Positions 1 through 5,849 are shown, numbered from the stretch's first letter. The stretch: 5,849 nucleotides of DNA from Candidatus Doudnabacteria bacterium (GCA_016788805.1 JAEUSE010000028.1:1-5849); one strand, 5' to 3'. Numbers and translations are program-made. Notes: generated by a model from the letters alone, not told the origin.

Positions 1-1424
1 GCATGTTAATACGTTCTGCAAATGGCGGCAGTGGGTGGGTTTCTTGTTCTCCCCCTCAAGAGGGGGAGTTAGGCGGGGTCATAGAAAATTCTGTTGTTGC
101 AGACGTTACTGCGACCTCCCCCAACCCCTCCTCAAGAGGAGGGGGGAAAAGCACAATGCCTCAAAAACTTTCCGATATCCAAATATTTGAACTTTCTCGC
201 CTCATCGTTCAAATAGAAAACCACTACGGCTTTCCGTGTGACATAGAATGGGCCTGGGCTAATGGGCAGTTTTACATTACCCAAAGTAGGCCTATTACTA
301 CTTTAAATGTGATTAAGTCACCCACAACGATAATAAAGTCTGTTCGAGACTACCAGAGACTTTTCCAATGGCGGGGCGGTGGTTTGCCATATTTGTTTTC
401 TGATTTGTACATGCAAACGTATAAGTCGTTGGGGTGTGTCATTATAAGTAAGAACGGAATATGGACCAATTATTTACCTAACCGTGTTGTTACTTCAACT
501 CTCACTATTGGAGTGGACTTACTTAGTAGTGAGGAAAAATTTTTAGTATACAAAAATGATTTTGAATATTTTAGAGAAGAAAGTAGGGTATTCTTTCAAG
601 ACGTGATAACTTGGAAGGATGTCGACCAGATGCTGTTTGATAGAGCTATAGAGTTTTTTGCGAGACTTTTTATTTACTATTCCAAAGCGGAGTTTTTTTA
701 TTCTGATAAGGCGTACGCGGAATCTAGTAAGAATGAAACGCTTGGGCAAAACTTGCTCGAAATGGCCAAGATAAAAGAGTGGGGTCGTTCTCTTATGAAC
801 GAGATGTTCTTTAGTTCAGGTAACTATTTTGATACCTTCCTAACTCTCTTAGGGGTCAAATTTGGCTTGGGCCTTAAAGATATAAAATTTCACGGCGTTT
901 TCGAGTTGCGCCAGTTGTTTCATGGGCAGGGTGTATTGTCGGAAGAAATTGCTCGACGTAAAGATGCTTTTATTTTCCATGTCGAACACGGGCAAGTATC
1001 TACTCTTTCGGGGCGAGAGGTGGATACTTTTTTGTCTTTCTTTCTTGAGTCAGAACAAGCTGCTCGTACAATTCTACAGGGGACTGTAGCAAATTCTGGT
1101 AGATATACAGGTTTAGTAAAAGTCATTCATTACGGCTATGAAGACTTTGAAGCAGTATCCGCAAAAATTACAGTAATGAACCAAGGCGATGTGCTTGTTG
1201 CTGAGTCTACTTCTCCCGAATTACTTTTAGCGTGCAAAAAAGCTGGTGCAATTTTAACTAATCAGGGTGGCCTTTTGTCTCATGCGGCCATTATAAGCAG
1301 GGAACTTGCGGTACCATGCATTGTAGGCTTGGGGAATGCGACTGATATTTTGCACGATGGTGACTTAGTGGAGGTGGACGCGACTAATGGGGTAGTAAGA
1401 ATATTAGAAAAGGCTAATGGGTAA
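1..1424 (+). CDS. PEP-synthase/PPDK-like phosphotransferase, 5'-truncated by the window edge
   Basis: The frame is open from the first bases, and the first ATG (3) is probably an internal Met, because only the end of the ATP-grasp (PPDK_N) domain is present. Residues are counted from that ATG. Residues 53-100 match the end of PEP-synthase-type ATP-grasp domains: QKLSDIQI, then DIEWA (80-84) and QSRPITT (94-100), the usual nucleotide/metal-binding end. Residues ~105-355 are a variable, mostly helical middle with an ELRQLFHG motif. Residues ~358-470 are the PEP-utilizer mobile domain, with GGLLSHAAI carrying the phospho-accepting His427. The C-terminal PEP/pyruvate TIM barrel of true PEP synthase is absent. 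The order ATP-grasp, variable domain, His domain resembles rifampicin phosphotransferase, but the middle is shorter and the substrate cannot be told. Residues 16-48 come from an inserted palindromic repeat pair. The stop lies 3 nt before the next gene, suggesting one transcript. Family is confident; function is unknown. Confidence 0.85.
   Translation, partial: MLIRSANGGSGWVSCSPPQEGELGGVIENSVVADVTATSPNPSSRGGGKSTMPQKLSDIQIFELSRLIVQIENHYGFPCDIEWAWANGQFYITQSRPITTLNVIKSPTTIIKSVRDYQRLFQWRGGGLPYLFSDLYMQTYKSLGCVIISKNGIWTNYLPNRVVTSTLTIGVDLLSSEEKFLVYKNDFEYFREESRVFFQDVITWKDVDQMLFDRAIEFFARLFIYYSKAEFFYSDKAYAESSKNETLGQNLLEMAKIKEWGRSLMNEMFFSSGNYFDTFLTLLGVKFGLGLKDIKFHGVFELRQLFHGQGVLSEEIARRKDAFIFHVEHGQVSTLSGREVDTFLSFFLESEQAARTILQGTVANSGRYTGLVKVIHYGYEDFEAVSAKITVMNQGDVLVAESTSPELLLACKKAGAILTNQGGLLSHAAIISRELAVPCIVGLGNATDILHDGDLVEVDATNGVVRILEKANG
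49..68. repeat. perfect 9-bp-arm palindrome (left hairpin)
   Basis: CTCCCCCTC, AA, GAGGGGGAG: nine complementary pairs around a 2-nt centre, so about eight pairs with a CAAG tetraloop in practice. It is followed by TTAGGCGGGGTC, not by a T-run, so it does not look like a Rho-independent terminator on this strand. Confidence 0.85.
125..144. repeat. perfect 9-bp-arm palindrome (right hairpin)
   Basis: CCCCTCCTC, AA, GAGGAGGGG: nine complementary pairs around AA. It is preceded by GACCTCCCCCAA, roughly the reverse complement of the sequence that follows the left hairpin, which makes the two units inverted copies. No T-run follows on either strand. The right arm contains AGGAGG (137-142), 13 nt ahead of the in-frame ATG at 156. 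Confidence 0.85.
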
Positions 1425-1427
1425 TAT

Positions 1428-2432
1428 ATGGAAACTTTAAGACCCACAGTAAAAAGAGACTTGTCTTTGCTATCCGTACAGGCGTGGCAAGCTGGATACG
1501 GAAAGTATTTTGCGGAAAGTTTCGGTGCGGCGTATCCGATTATATTTCATTATGACGGATCGTTGGTGCGGTTTTATCATCCTATGGGTGAGTTTAAATC
1601 TTTTAAGGAGGTGGTTACGCAAAACTTGATTAAGGATGAAGAGTTGTTTTTAAAGCTAAACGCTCAGTTTCAAAATCAAGTCGGGCAATTAAAGCGTTTA
1701 GTTGGGAATATAAATTCTAATAATATATTGGATGCTTTGGAGCTAGCGGGTAGAATCATGTCGTTCTATATTTTTGTGGTCAGTGACGATTTTGTAAATG
1801 CAAAACCAGAGGCGTGGGCCTCACGAGAAATGTCGGAAGGCGTGTTATATCAGCTTGATGCTGAGTTGGAGAAATGTATCTTACACTGGTATTCAGCGCA
1901 GCGGCCTGAGCTTGCCCATTTTGTATCTATTGAGGAGTTGCGACATCTTCTGATGGGCGAGCAGGTTGACTGGGGGGGTGTTGCCACTAGGCAGCCAGGT
2001 TATATACTAGACAGCACTCTTTTACAGACTCACAAAAGCTTTGAACAGTACTGTGTTGAGCACGATTTTGTACCTCCCGAGCAAGTTGTATCTATGTCTA
2101 CGAACAAAATATCTGGTAGCTCTGCGTTCGGCGGTGTGACGCAAGGTGTAGTAGCGGTGGTGCATTCGAGGGAAGATTTGGGTAAAGTAACCGAAGAGTC
2201 TATTGTGGTGACTGTTATGACCAATGCCAATTTCTTGCCGTACATACAATTATCCAAGGCATTTGTGACAGATGAGGGTGGCATTACCTGCCATGCAGCT
2301 ATCAGCGCTCGTGAGCTACAGAAGCCATGCATTGTGGGAACCAAGGTTGCCACGCATGTGTTGCACGATGGTGACTTGGTGGAGGTGGATGCGACGAATG
2401 GGATAGTGAGAATTTTAGAAAAAGCTAAATAA
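1428..2432 (+). CDS. PEP-utilizer mobile-domain protein without an ATP-binding domain
   Basis: This 334-residue protein has two parts. Residues 1 to ~220 are a variable helical region like the middle of the upstream protein, including EELRHLLMGE and a following R..GYI motif. Residues ~225-332 are the phosphohistidine swivelling domain, with GGITCHAAISAREL placing the catalytic His at 289, followed by PCIVGT. It has neither an ATP-grasp domain nor a PEP-binding barrel, so if active it must receive phosphate from another protein; the upstream ATP-grasp protein is the obvious candidate (inference). The last ~68 nt are about 90% identical to the end of the upstream gene, pointing to duplication or conversion. 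The ATG lies 3 nt after the upstream stop with no Shine-Dalgarno visible; it is chosen because KRDLSLL close behind resembles the beginning of this domain. Substrate unknown. Confidence 0.85.
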   Translation: METLRPTVKRDLSLLSVQAWQAGYGKYFAESFGAAYPIIFHYDGSLVRFYHPMGEFKSFKEVVTQNLIKDEELFLKLNAQFQNQVGQLKRLVGNINSNNILDALELAGRIMSFYIFVVSDDFVNAKPEAWASREMSEGVLYQLDAELEKCILHWYSAQRPELAHFVSIEELRHLLMGEQVDWGGVATRQPGYILDSTLLQTHKSFEQYCVEHDFVPPEQVVSMSTNKISGSSAFGGVTQGVVAVVHSREDLGKVTEESIVVTVMTNANFLPYIQLSKAFVTDEGGITCHAAISARELQKPCIVGTKVATHVLHDGDLVEVDATNGIVRILEKAK

Positions 2433-2446
2433 TTTTTTGTATACTT

Positions 2447-3550
2447 ATGGATCCAATTGAGTTTTACAAGCAGCAGGTGAACATGACGGACTGGCTCAAG
2501 GCTATAGGTGCCGCCGGTACGGAAGCCATGCAGGCGGAGGACTACGAAAAGCGTGAACGGTTAAAGGTCCTAAACCGGGTTATTGGCTTGCCGTTTGATA
2601 AGCCAACCCAGTTTAGCGGACAAGATATAGCGGATAACACGCCGGAGTTCCAGGAGTTTATGAAAGAACACGGTCATGAGTTATGCGCCGTGCGAGCTAT
2701 ACCGTATGACGCAAGCCATCAAAAGTTACGCATGCGTGGCCATACCATAACCAAAGCGCTCGAGTGGTACTTAGACCAACACTTAGACCCAGCCTTGTAC
2801 CGGGTAGACTTTGTACCACACCCCAGCACGCACATATGGTCTACCATCTTTATAGTCAACAAGCTTGGTGTGTTTGGTGAAGTGACCAAAGGAAGTCATG
2901 AACAGCTCACTCAAGGGTTGTATACCGACCATGCGCCCATTACATTTGCTAAACATTGGACAGACGATGCGTGGCAGCTTTCAGAGCAGGCAGACGGACT
3001 AGCACTGTATTTAGATGAAGCAGTCGGTTTCTTACGTGTAACGGACGCAGCACAGCAGGCGGAATTGGTACGAGAGTTACAGGCAGAGTTTGCGCATGAG
3101 CACCTACTTGGGTACTTTGAAACCGTGCAGTCGGAAGAATGGGGAACCTGGTTTATAGATTATAATCGTTTATTAGGTAAATCCTATGAAGACTACGTGG
3201 CCACAATTCCCACCGTATCGTTGAATGAACTGAGCGGACAAATTGGCAATAAGGGGGTTGCCCGCGGCCGGGTGCGCATTGTGCCGTTTGACATGGTAGC
3301 TGCAGCCACTGTAACCGGTGAAGAGGTGTTAGTCTGCGATATGACCACACCGCAGTATGTCCCGCTTATGCAGCAGGCGGCGGCAATTGTAACAGATAGG
3401 GGTGGTATTCTTGCTCACGCGGCAATAGTAGCCCGCGAGTTGGGTAAACCATGCATTGTTGGTACGAAGTATGCAACTACACAACTCAAAGAGGGGCAAT
3501 TGGTTGAAGTAGATGCGTTTCGCGGGTTAGTGCGGGCTTTGGAGCAATAG
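2447..3550 (+). CDS. PEP-utilizer mobile-domain protein with a distinct N-terminal domain
   Basis: This 367-residue protein ends in the same swivelling domain (~265-367), with GGILAHAAIVARELGKPCIVGT and catalytic His324. Residues ~45-255 differ from the two upstream proteins. They carry FVPHPSTHIW (122-131), a GVFGEVTKG strand-turn, GSHEQLTQG (149-157) and WFIDYNRLLG (235-244). The last resembles the strand-loop closing an ATP-grasp fold, and the GE..xG/LTQG stretch resembles PPDK-type ATP-grasp segments, so the domain may be a divergent or decayed ATP-grasp. This is inference from pattern only. I recall similar uncharacterised proteins in candidate-phyla genomes. The start at 2447 is 14 nt after the previous gene. 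An alternative start at 2483 (Met13) has AGGTGA only 2 nt upstream, too close for a normal ribosome site. The DNA is richer in G+C than the two upstream genes. Function unknown. Confidence 0.83.
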   Translation: MDPIEFYKQQVNMTDWLKAIGAAGTEAMQAEDYEKRERLKVLNRVIGLPFDKPTQFSGQDIADNTPEFQEFMKEHGHELCAVRAIPYDASHQKLRMRGHTITKALEWYLDQHLDPALYRVDFVPHPSTHIWSTIFIVNKLGVFGEVTKGSHEQLTQGLYTDHAPITFAKHWTDDAWQLSEQADGLALYLDEAVGFLRVTDAAQQAELVRELQAEFAHEHLLGYFETVQSEEWGTWFIDYNRLLGKSYEDYVATIPTVSLNELSGQIGNKGVARGRVRIVPFDMVAAATVTGEEVLVCDMTTPQYVPLMQQAAAIVTDRGGILAHAAIVARELGKPCIVGTKYATTQLKEGQLVEVDAFRGLVRALEQ

Positions 3551-3577
3551 AGTTTTTAAGATATTATTAGATTATAG

Positions 3578-4741
3578 ATGAACATTGGGTTTGATTTTAG
3601 AATGGGCGGGACACTAAATGCCGGCATTGGCCGGTATGCTTTCGAGTTGCTTAAGGCCATGCTCGCGATAGACCCGCATGATACGTTTTACGTGTTTTAT
3701 AACGAAAGTGTTGCACCGGCCGACTTAGATGTGCTAGACCAATCGCTAAATGTAGAACTCGTCAAGGTTTCGGCGCGGCATTATTCAATTGCCGAGCAGA
3801 CAGTGTTTTTACGGGTGTTGAACAACACGCCGGTGGATGTGATGTTTTTTCCTAACTTTAACCATCCTATTTGGTACAAAAAGCCGTTTGTAGTGACTAT
3901 TCACGATATGGTGCATCATCGGATAAGCGGGCACAAAAAAAGTCGCTGGTTGTGGTTTAAAGCTTACCAAATGGAAATGGAACACGCGGCCCGCGCGTCT
4001 CGGGCAATTATCGCGCCGTCTGAGGCGGCAAAGGCGGACATTGCGCATTACTTTCCGGAAGCCATGGACAAAACTAGTGTGGTCTATGAAGGTGCGTTTT
4101 TAGAGGAGCAACCGGAAGAGTTGGTTGAGCAAGTCAAACAGCGGTTTTTGTTGACCCGACCATACTTTTTGTTTGTGGGCACGTTGGAGCGTAAGAAAAA
4201 CATAGTCGGGTTGGCTCGGGGTTTTGACGTGCTACTCGATAAGTACAAACTTGATGTAGACTTAGTATATGCGGGTAAAGTAGACGCGCACTACCCGGAA
4301 GAAAAATTTAAAGCGTTGGAAATAAAGCATAAGGACCATTTGGTCTTTACCGGTTACGTAGATGACGAAACATTAGCCGCGCTGTATCAGGGCGCGCATG
4401 CCTACGTAAATGCATCACTCAACGAAGGCTTTGGTTTGCCCGGCGTTGAGGCCATGCGTTTTGGTTTGCCATTGGCCGTGGCTAACACATCGGTCTTTAA
4501 CGAAGTCTACGATAACGCAGCTTTGTATTTTGACGCGCGCAATCCGGACGATATTGCCGAGCAGTTGCGGTTACTGGCAGTAGACCGTCAGTATTATGAA
4601 CATAAGCAAGAAATGGCCATAGCCCGTAGTCGGTTTTTTGACTGGCACAAGGCGGCGCAAAAAACTTTGGACATAGTGAGAGCCGCGAGCGGTAAGCCGA
4701 TTGATCTTCCCGTGTCCGCGACATTACTCGCTGATAACTAA
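3578..4741 (+). CDS. GT-B fold glycosyltransferase, family 4 (group 1)
   Basis: This 387-residue cytoplasmic or membrane-associated enzyme would transfer a sugar from a nucleotide-sugar donor, probably during cell-surface polysaccharide or glycolipid assembly. The N-terminal acceptor-side Rossmann domain begins IGFDFRMGG and NAGIGRYAFELL, a typical opening of mannosyltransferase-like GT4 members, and carries TIHDM (107-111). The C-terminal donor domain has FVGTLERKKN (199-208) and the retaining-GT EX7E motif EGFGLPGVE (Glu283 to Glu291). Length is normal for the family, and no signal peptide or membrane helix is evident. It starts 27 nt after the previous gene and ends 6 nt before MurG, so it is probably cotranscribed. 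Sugar and acceptor cannot be inferred. The antiparallel reading frames within it are shadows. Confidence 0.92.
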   Translation: MNIGFDFRMGGTLNAGIGRYAFELLKAMLAIDPHDTFYVFYNESVAPADLDVLDQSLNVELVKVSARHYSIAEQTVFLRVLNNTPVDVMFFPNFNHPIWYKKPFVVTIHDMVHHRISGHKKSRWLWFKAYQMEMEHAARASRAIIAPSEAAKADIAHYFPEAMDKTSVVYEGAFLEEQPEELVEQVKQRFLLTRPYFLFVGTLERKKNIVGLARGFDVLLDKYKLDVDLVYAGKVDAHYPEEKFKALEIKHKDHLVFTGYVDDETLAALYQGAHAYVNASLNEGFGLPGVEAMRFGLPLAVANTSVFNEVYDNAALYFDARNPDDIAEQLRLLAVDRQYYEHKQEMAIARSRFFDWHKAAQKTLDIVRAASGKPIDLPVSATLLADN

Positions 4742-4747
4742 TTAAGT

Positions 4748-5849
4748 ATGAAAAAAAATACGAAACATAAAAAACTTATCGTGCTTGCGGGGAGTGGGAG
4801 TGCGGGACCGGTTACACCGTTGTTGGCCGTTGCGGAGAGTCTGGGAACAATTATGCCCGAAGCGGAGTTTGTGTTTGTGGGTACTCGAAACGGTATTGAA
4901 CAGCGTTTGGCTAAAAATGCAGGTCTTCGGTATCGGGCTATTCAGAGCGGCAAATTGCATCGGTATTGGACTATCAAAAATGTAATAGCGCCGTTTCAAA
5001 TTTTGATCGGATTTGTACAAAGTTATTTTTTGCTGCGTCGTCTGGATGCGGATTGCGTTTTGGGTGCGGGCGGTTTTGTACAGGTACCGGTCATGTGGGC
5101 TGCTTGGGTTTTGGGTGTGCCGGTTATAGTGCATCAACAGGATGTAGTGCCTGGTTTGGCCAATTTGCTGTGCGCGCCCATCGCTCAAAAAATTACCGTT
5201 ACTTTTCAGAGTTCGTTGTTGGATTTTCCTCCGGGTTGGGTGCTGCGTCATTTGGATGAGGAGGCGGATGAGCGCTTGCTCTGGACAGGGAATCCGGTAC
5301 GGCAGTTGGAAATTCCCAAAAGAGAAACCGCGTTAAAGAAGTTTGGCTTGGACGCGAAATATCCGACAGTGTTGATTATGGGCGGGGGTACGGGCTCTCT
5401 CGCCTTGAATCAGCTGGTAGTTTCAGCTTTGCCTTTATTGACTCGATTTTTGAATGTTATTCATATTACCGGTAAAGGGCGGGGCCAGGTCGGAGAGGAT
5501 AGTGAGCACTATCGAGCGTATGAGTTTATTTCTGACATGGCACTCGCGTATGGGGCCTGCGACATAGTTTTGGCCCGGGCCGGTTTAGGCACTATTACCG
5601 AGCTTGCACTTATCCACAAGCCAGCTATAATAGTTCCGATGCCTCGCAGCCACCAAGAGGCAAATGCCGCCCTTTTAGCTGAAAAAGAGGCGGCGCTTGT
5701 GGTGGAACAGGGTGTATTGACCCTCAGCCGGCCGGCGCATCATCTACTACCCACCTTTACCGGTGAAGGACGCGAGGAAATTCGCCTACGCCATTTGCTC
5801 ACGCATACAGCCGGCATGATCTATGAGTCGCCCCAGATGGAAGCGCGGT
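4748..5849 (+). CDS. murG: MurG, UDP-GlcNAc:lipid I GlcNAc transferase; C-terminal end replaced in frame by foreign sequence
   Basis: The first ~320 residues are a MurG-type GT-B enzyme, which makes lipid II at the inner face of the membrane for peptidoglycan synthesis. Visible in order: the N-terminal G-loop AGSGSAGPVTPLLAVAE (14-30), a hydrophobic membrane-contact stretch near 80-95, GAGGFVQVPV, HQQDVVPGLAN (canonical HEQN...PG.aN), the second glycine loop GGGTGSLALN (212-221), ARAGLGTITEL with the donor-binding Glu285, and SHQEANA (301-307). The first loop has Pro21 where canonical GGTGGH has His. From about residue 319 the frame leaves MurG and becomes beta-lactamase-like, so the last ~25-40 MurG residues are missing. 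The frame is open to the window edge (367 codons). The start is 6 nt after the glycosyltransferase stop, with no Shine-Dalgarno site. MurG identity is secure; the joined C-terminus is probably artefactual. Confidence 0.85.
   Translation, partial: MKKNTKHKKLIVLAGSGSAGPVTPLLAVAESLGTIMPEAEFVFVGTRNGIEQRLAKNAGLRYRAIQSGKLHRYWTIKNVIAPFQILIGFVQSYFLLRRLDADCVLGAGGFVQVPVMWAAWVLGVPVIVHQQDVVPGLANLLCAPIAQKITVTFQSSLLDFPPGWVLRHLDEEADERLLWTGNPVRQLEIPKRETALKKFGLDAKYPTVLIMGGGTGSLALNQLVVSALPLLTRFLNVIHITGKGRGQVGEDSEHYRAYEFISDMALAYGACDIVLARAGLGTITELALIHKPAIIVPMPRSHQEANAALLAEKEAALVVEQGVLTLSRPAHHLLPTFTGEGREEIRLRHLLTHTAGMIYESPQMEAR
5702..5849 (+). other. internal fragment of a serine beta-lactamase/PBP-like hydrolase fused to the MurG frame
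   Basis: Residues ~319-367 of the murG frame read VEQGVLTLSRPAHHLLP, then GEGREEIRLRHLLTHTAGM. This is a near-consensus match to the beta-lactamase family (class C / D-alanyl-D-alanine carboxypeptidase-like esterases), where V..G.L.LD.PV..YLP is followed by I.IRHLLTHTSG. In that family the segment comes shortly after the SxxK active-site motif, which is not present here, and before the YxN motif, which would lie beyond the window. So the piece enters mid-domain without a start. Codon use changes too: three CTA leucines in these ~45 codons and none that I could find in the preceding MurG part. Confidence 0.75.

Larger units (their letters stand above)
49..144. repeat. paired inverted palindromic repeat element inside a coding region (96 nt)
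   Basis: Two 32-nt GC-rich units face each other in opposite orientation (49-80 and 113-144), separated by a 32-nt spacer (81-112). Each contains a hairpin with two 9-bp arms around AA. Aligned after reverse-complementing one, the units match at 23 of 32 positions. Four of the nine differences form two compensatory pairs that keep the stem intact. The total of 96 nt is divisible by three, and the host frame stays open, encoding a Ser/Pro/Gly-rich stretch (residues 16-48) just before a conserved QKLSD segment. This looks like a small mobile repeat of the REP/MITE type; similar CT/AG-rich hairpins are, from memory, scattered in some bacterial genomes. No target-site duplication or transposase was found. 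Confidence 0.7.

Noticed and set aside
49..144. Hairpins as Rho-independent terminators
   Set aside because: Neither hairpin is followed by a T-run on either strand, and both lie inside an open reading frame whose flanking protein motifs are continuous.
1..1424. Calling the first gene ppsA or a rifampicin phosphotransferase
   Set aside because: The PEP/pyruvate-binding barrel needed for PpsA is missing at the C-terminus. The middle domain is shorter than the rifampicin-binding domain and shows no motif I can tie to it, and the N-terminus is outside the window.
2030..2353. Minus-strand open frame opposite the second mobile-domain gene
   Set aside because: It mirrors the conserved His-domain coding region and shows no independent motif.
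2433..2446. TATACT-like -10 box in the gap before the third gene
   Set aside because: It sits only about 2 nt before the ATG, too close for a usual promoter, and no -35 element is evident at the right distance in the upstream gene end.
3551..3577. A+T-rich gap before the glycosyltransferase as a promoter
   Set aside because: The 27 nt contain TATTAT-like sequence by composition, but no paired -35 element was found. It is more simply a short intergenic spacer.
4742..5251. A 169-codon open frame on the minus strand overlapping murG
   Set aside because: It lies opposite a well-conserved MurG frame. Its product is Thr/Gln/Arg-rich with no recognisable motif, and it is a by-product of the codon pattern of the plus-strand gene.
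4785..5259. Two short plus-strand frames (66 and 97 codons) within the first part of murG
   Set aside because: They are out-of-frame readings of MurG, with biased Cys/Gly-rich products and no family resemblance.

Overview
The window reads as one tightly packed, all-plus-strand gene run from a bacterium. It is probably a member of the Candidate Phyla Radiation (Patescibacteria). That placement is inference from remembered family resemblance: stand-alone PEP-utilizing 'mobile domain' proteins in series, a MurG with unusual motifs (SAGP and HQQD in place of GGH and HEQN), no recognisable Shine-Dalgarno sites, and gaps of 3 to 27 nt. All four completed genes end in TAA or TAG, and no in-frame TGA is seen, so the sequence gives no sign of a recoded TGA.

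Layout. Positions 1-1424 hold the 3' part of a dikinase-like gene: the end of a PPDK/PEP-synthase ATP-grasp domain, a variable helical middle and a phosphohistidine swivelling domain. It carries an in-frame 96-nt element (49-144) made of two facing palindromic repeats. Positions 1428-2432 encode a second protein with only the variable middle plus the phosphohistidine domain. Positions 2447-3550 encode a third, with a different N-terminal domain and the same phosphohistidine domain. Positions 3578-4741 encode a GT-B fold family-4 glycosyltransferase. Positions 4748-5849 begin as MurG, the lipid II-forming GlcNAc transferase. Near 5702-5725 the reading frame passes without a break into a fragment of a serine beta-lactamase/penicillin-binding-protein-like hydrolase, up to the window edge. 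The junction lies where the two families share a short similar stretch, so an assembly chimera is the first explanation to test.

How the genes may work together. The first three form a series in which the swivelling domain with its catalytic His is kept each time while the front end changes, and none shows the C-terminal PEP/pyruvate-binding barrel of true PEP synthase or PPDK. They could be a small-molecule phosphotransfer module in which one ATP-binding member charges the others. The glycosyltransferase and MurG suggest a cell-envelope setting. Both functional statements are inference. There is no stretch over 300 nt without a gene, and no tRNA, rRNA, CRISPR array or transposase gene was seen.
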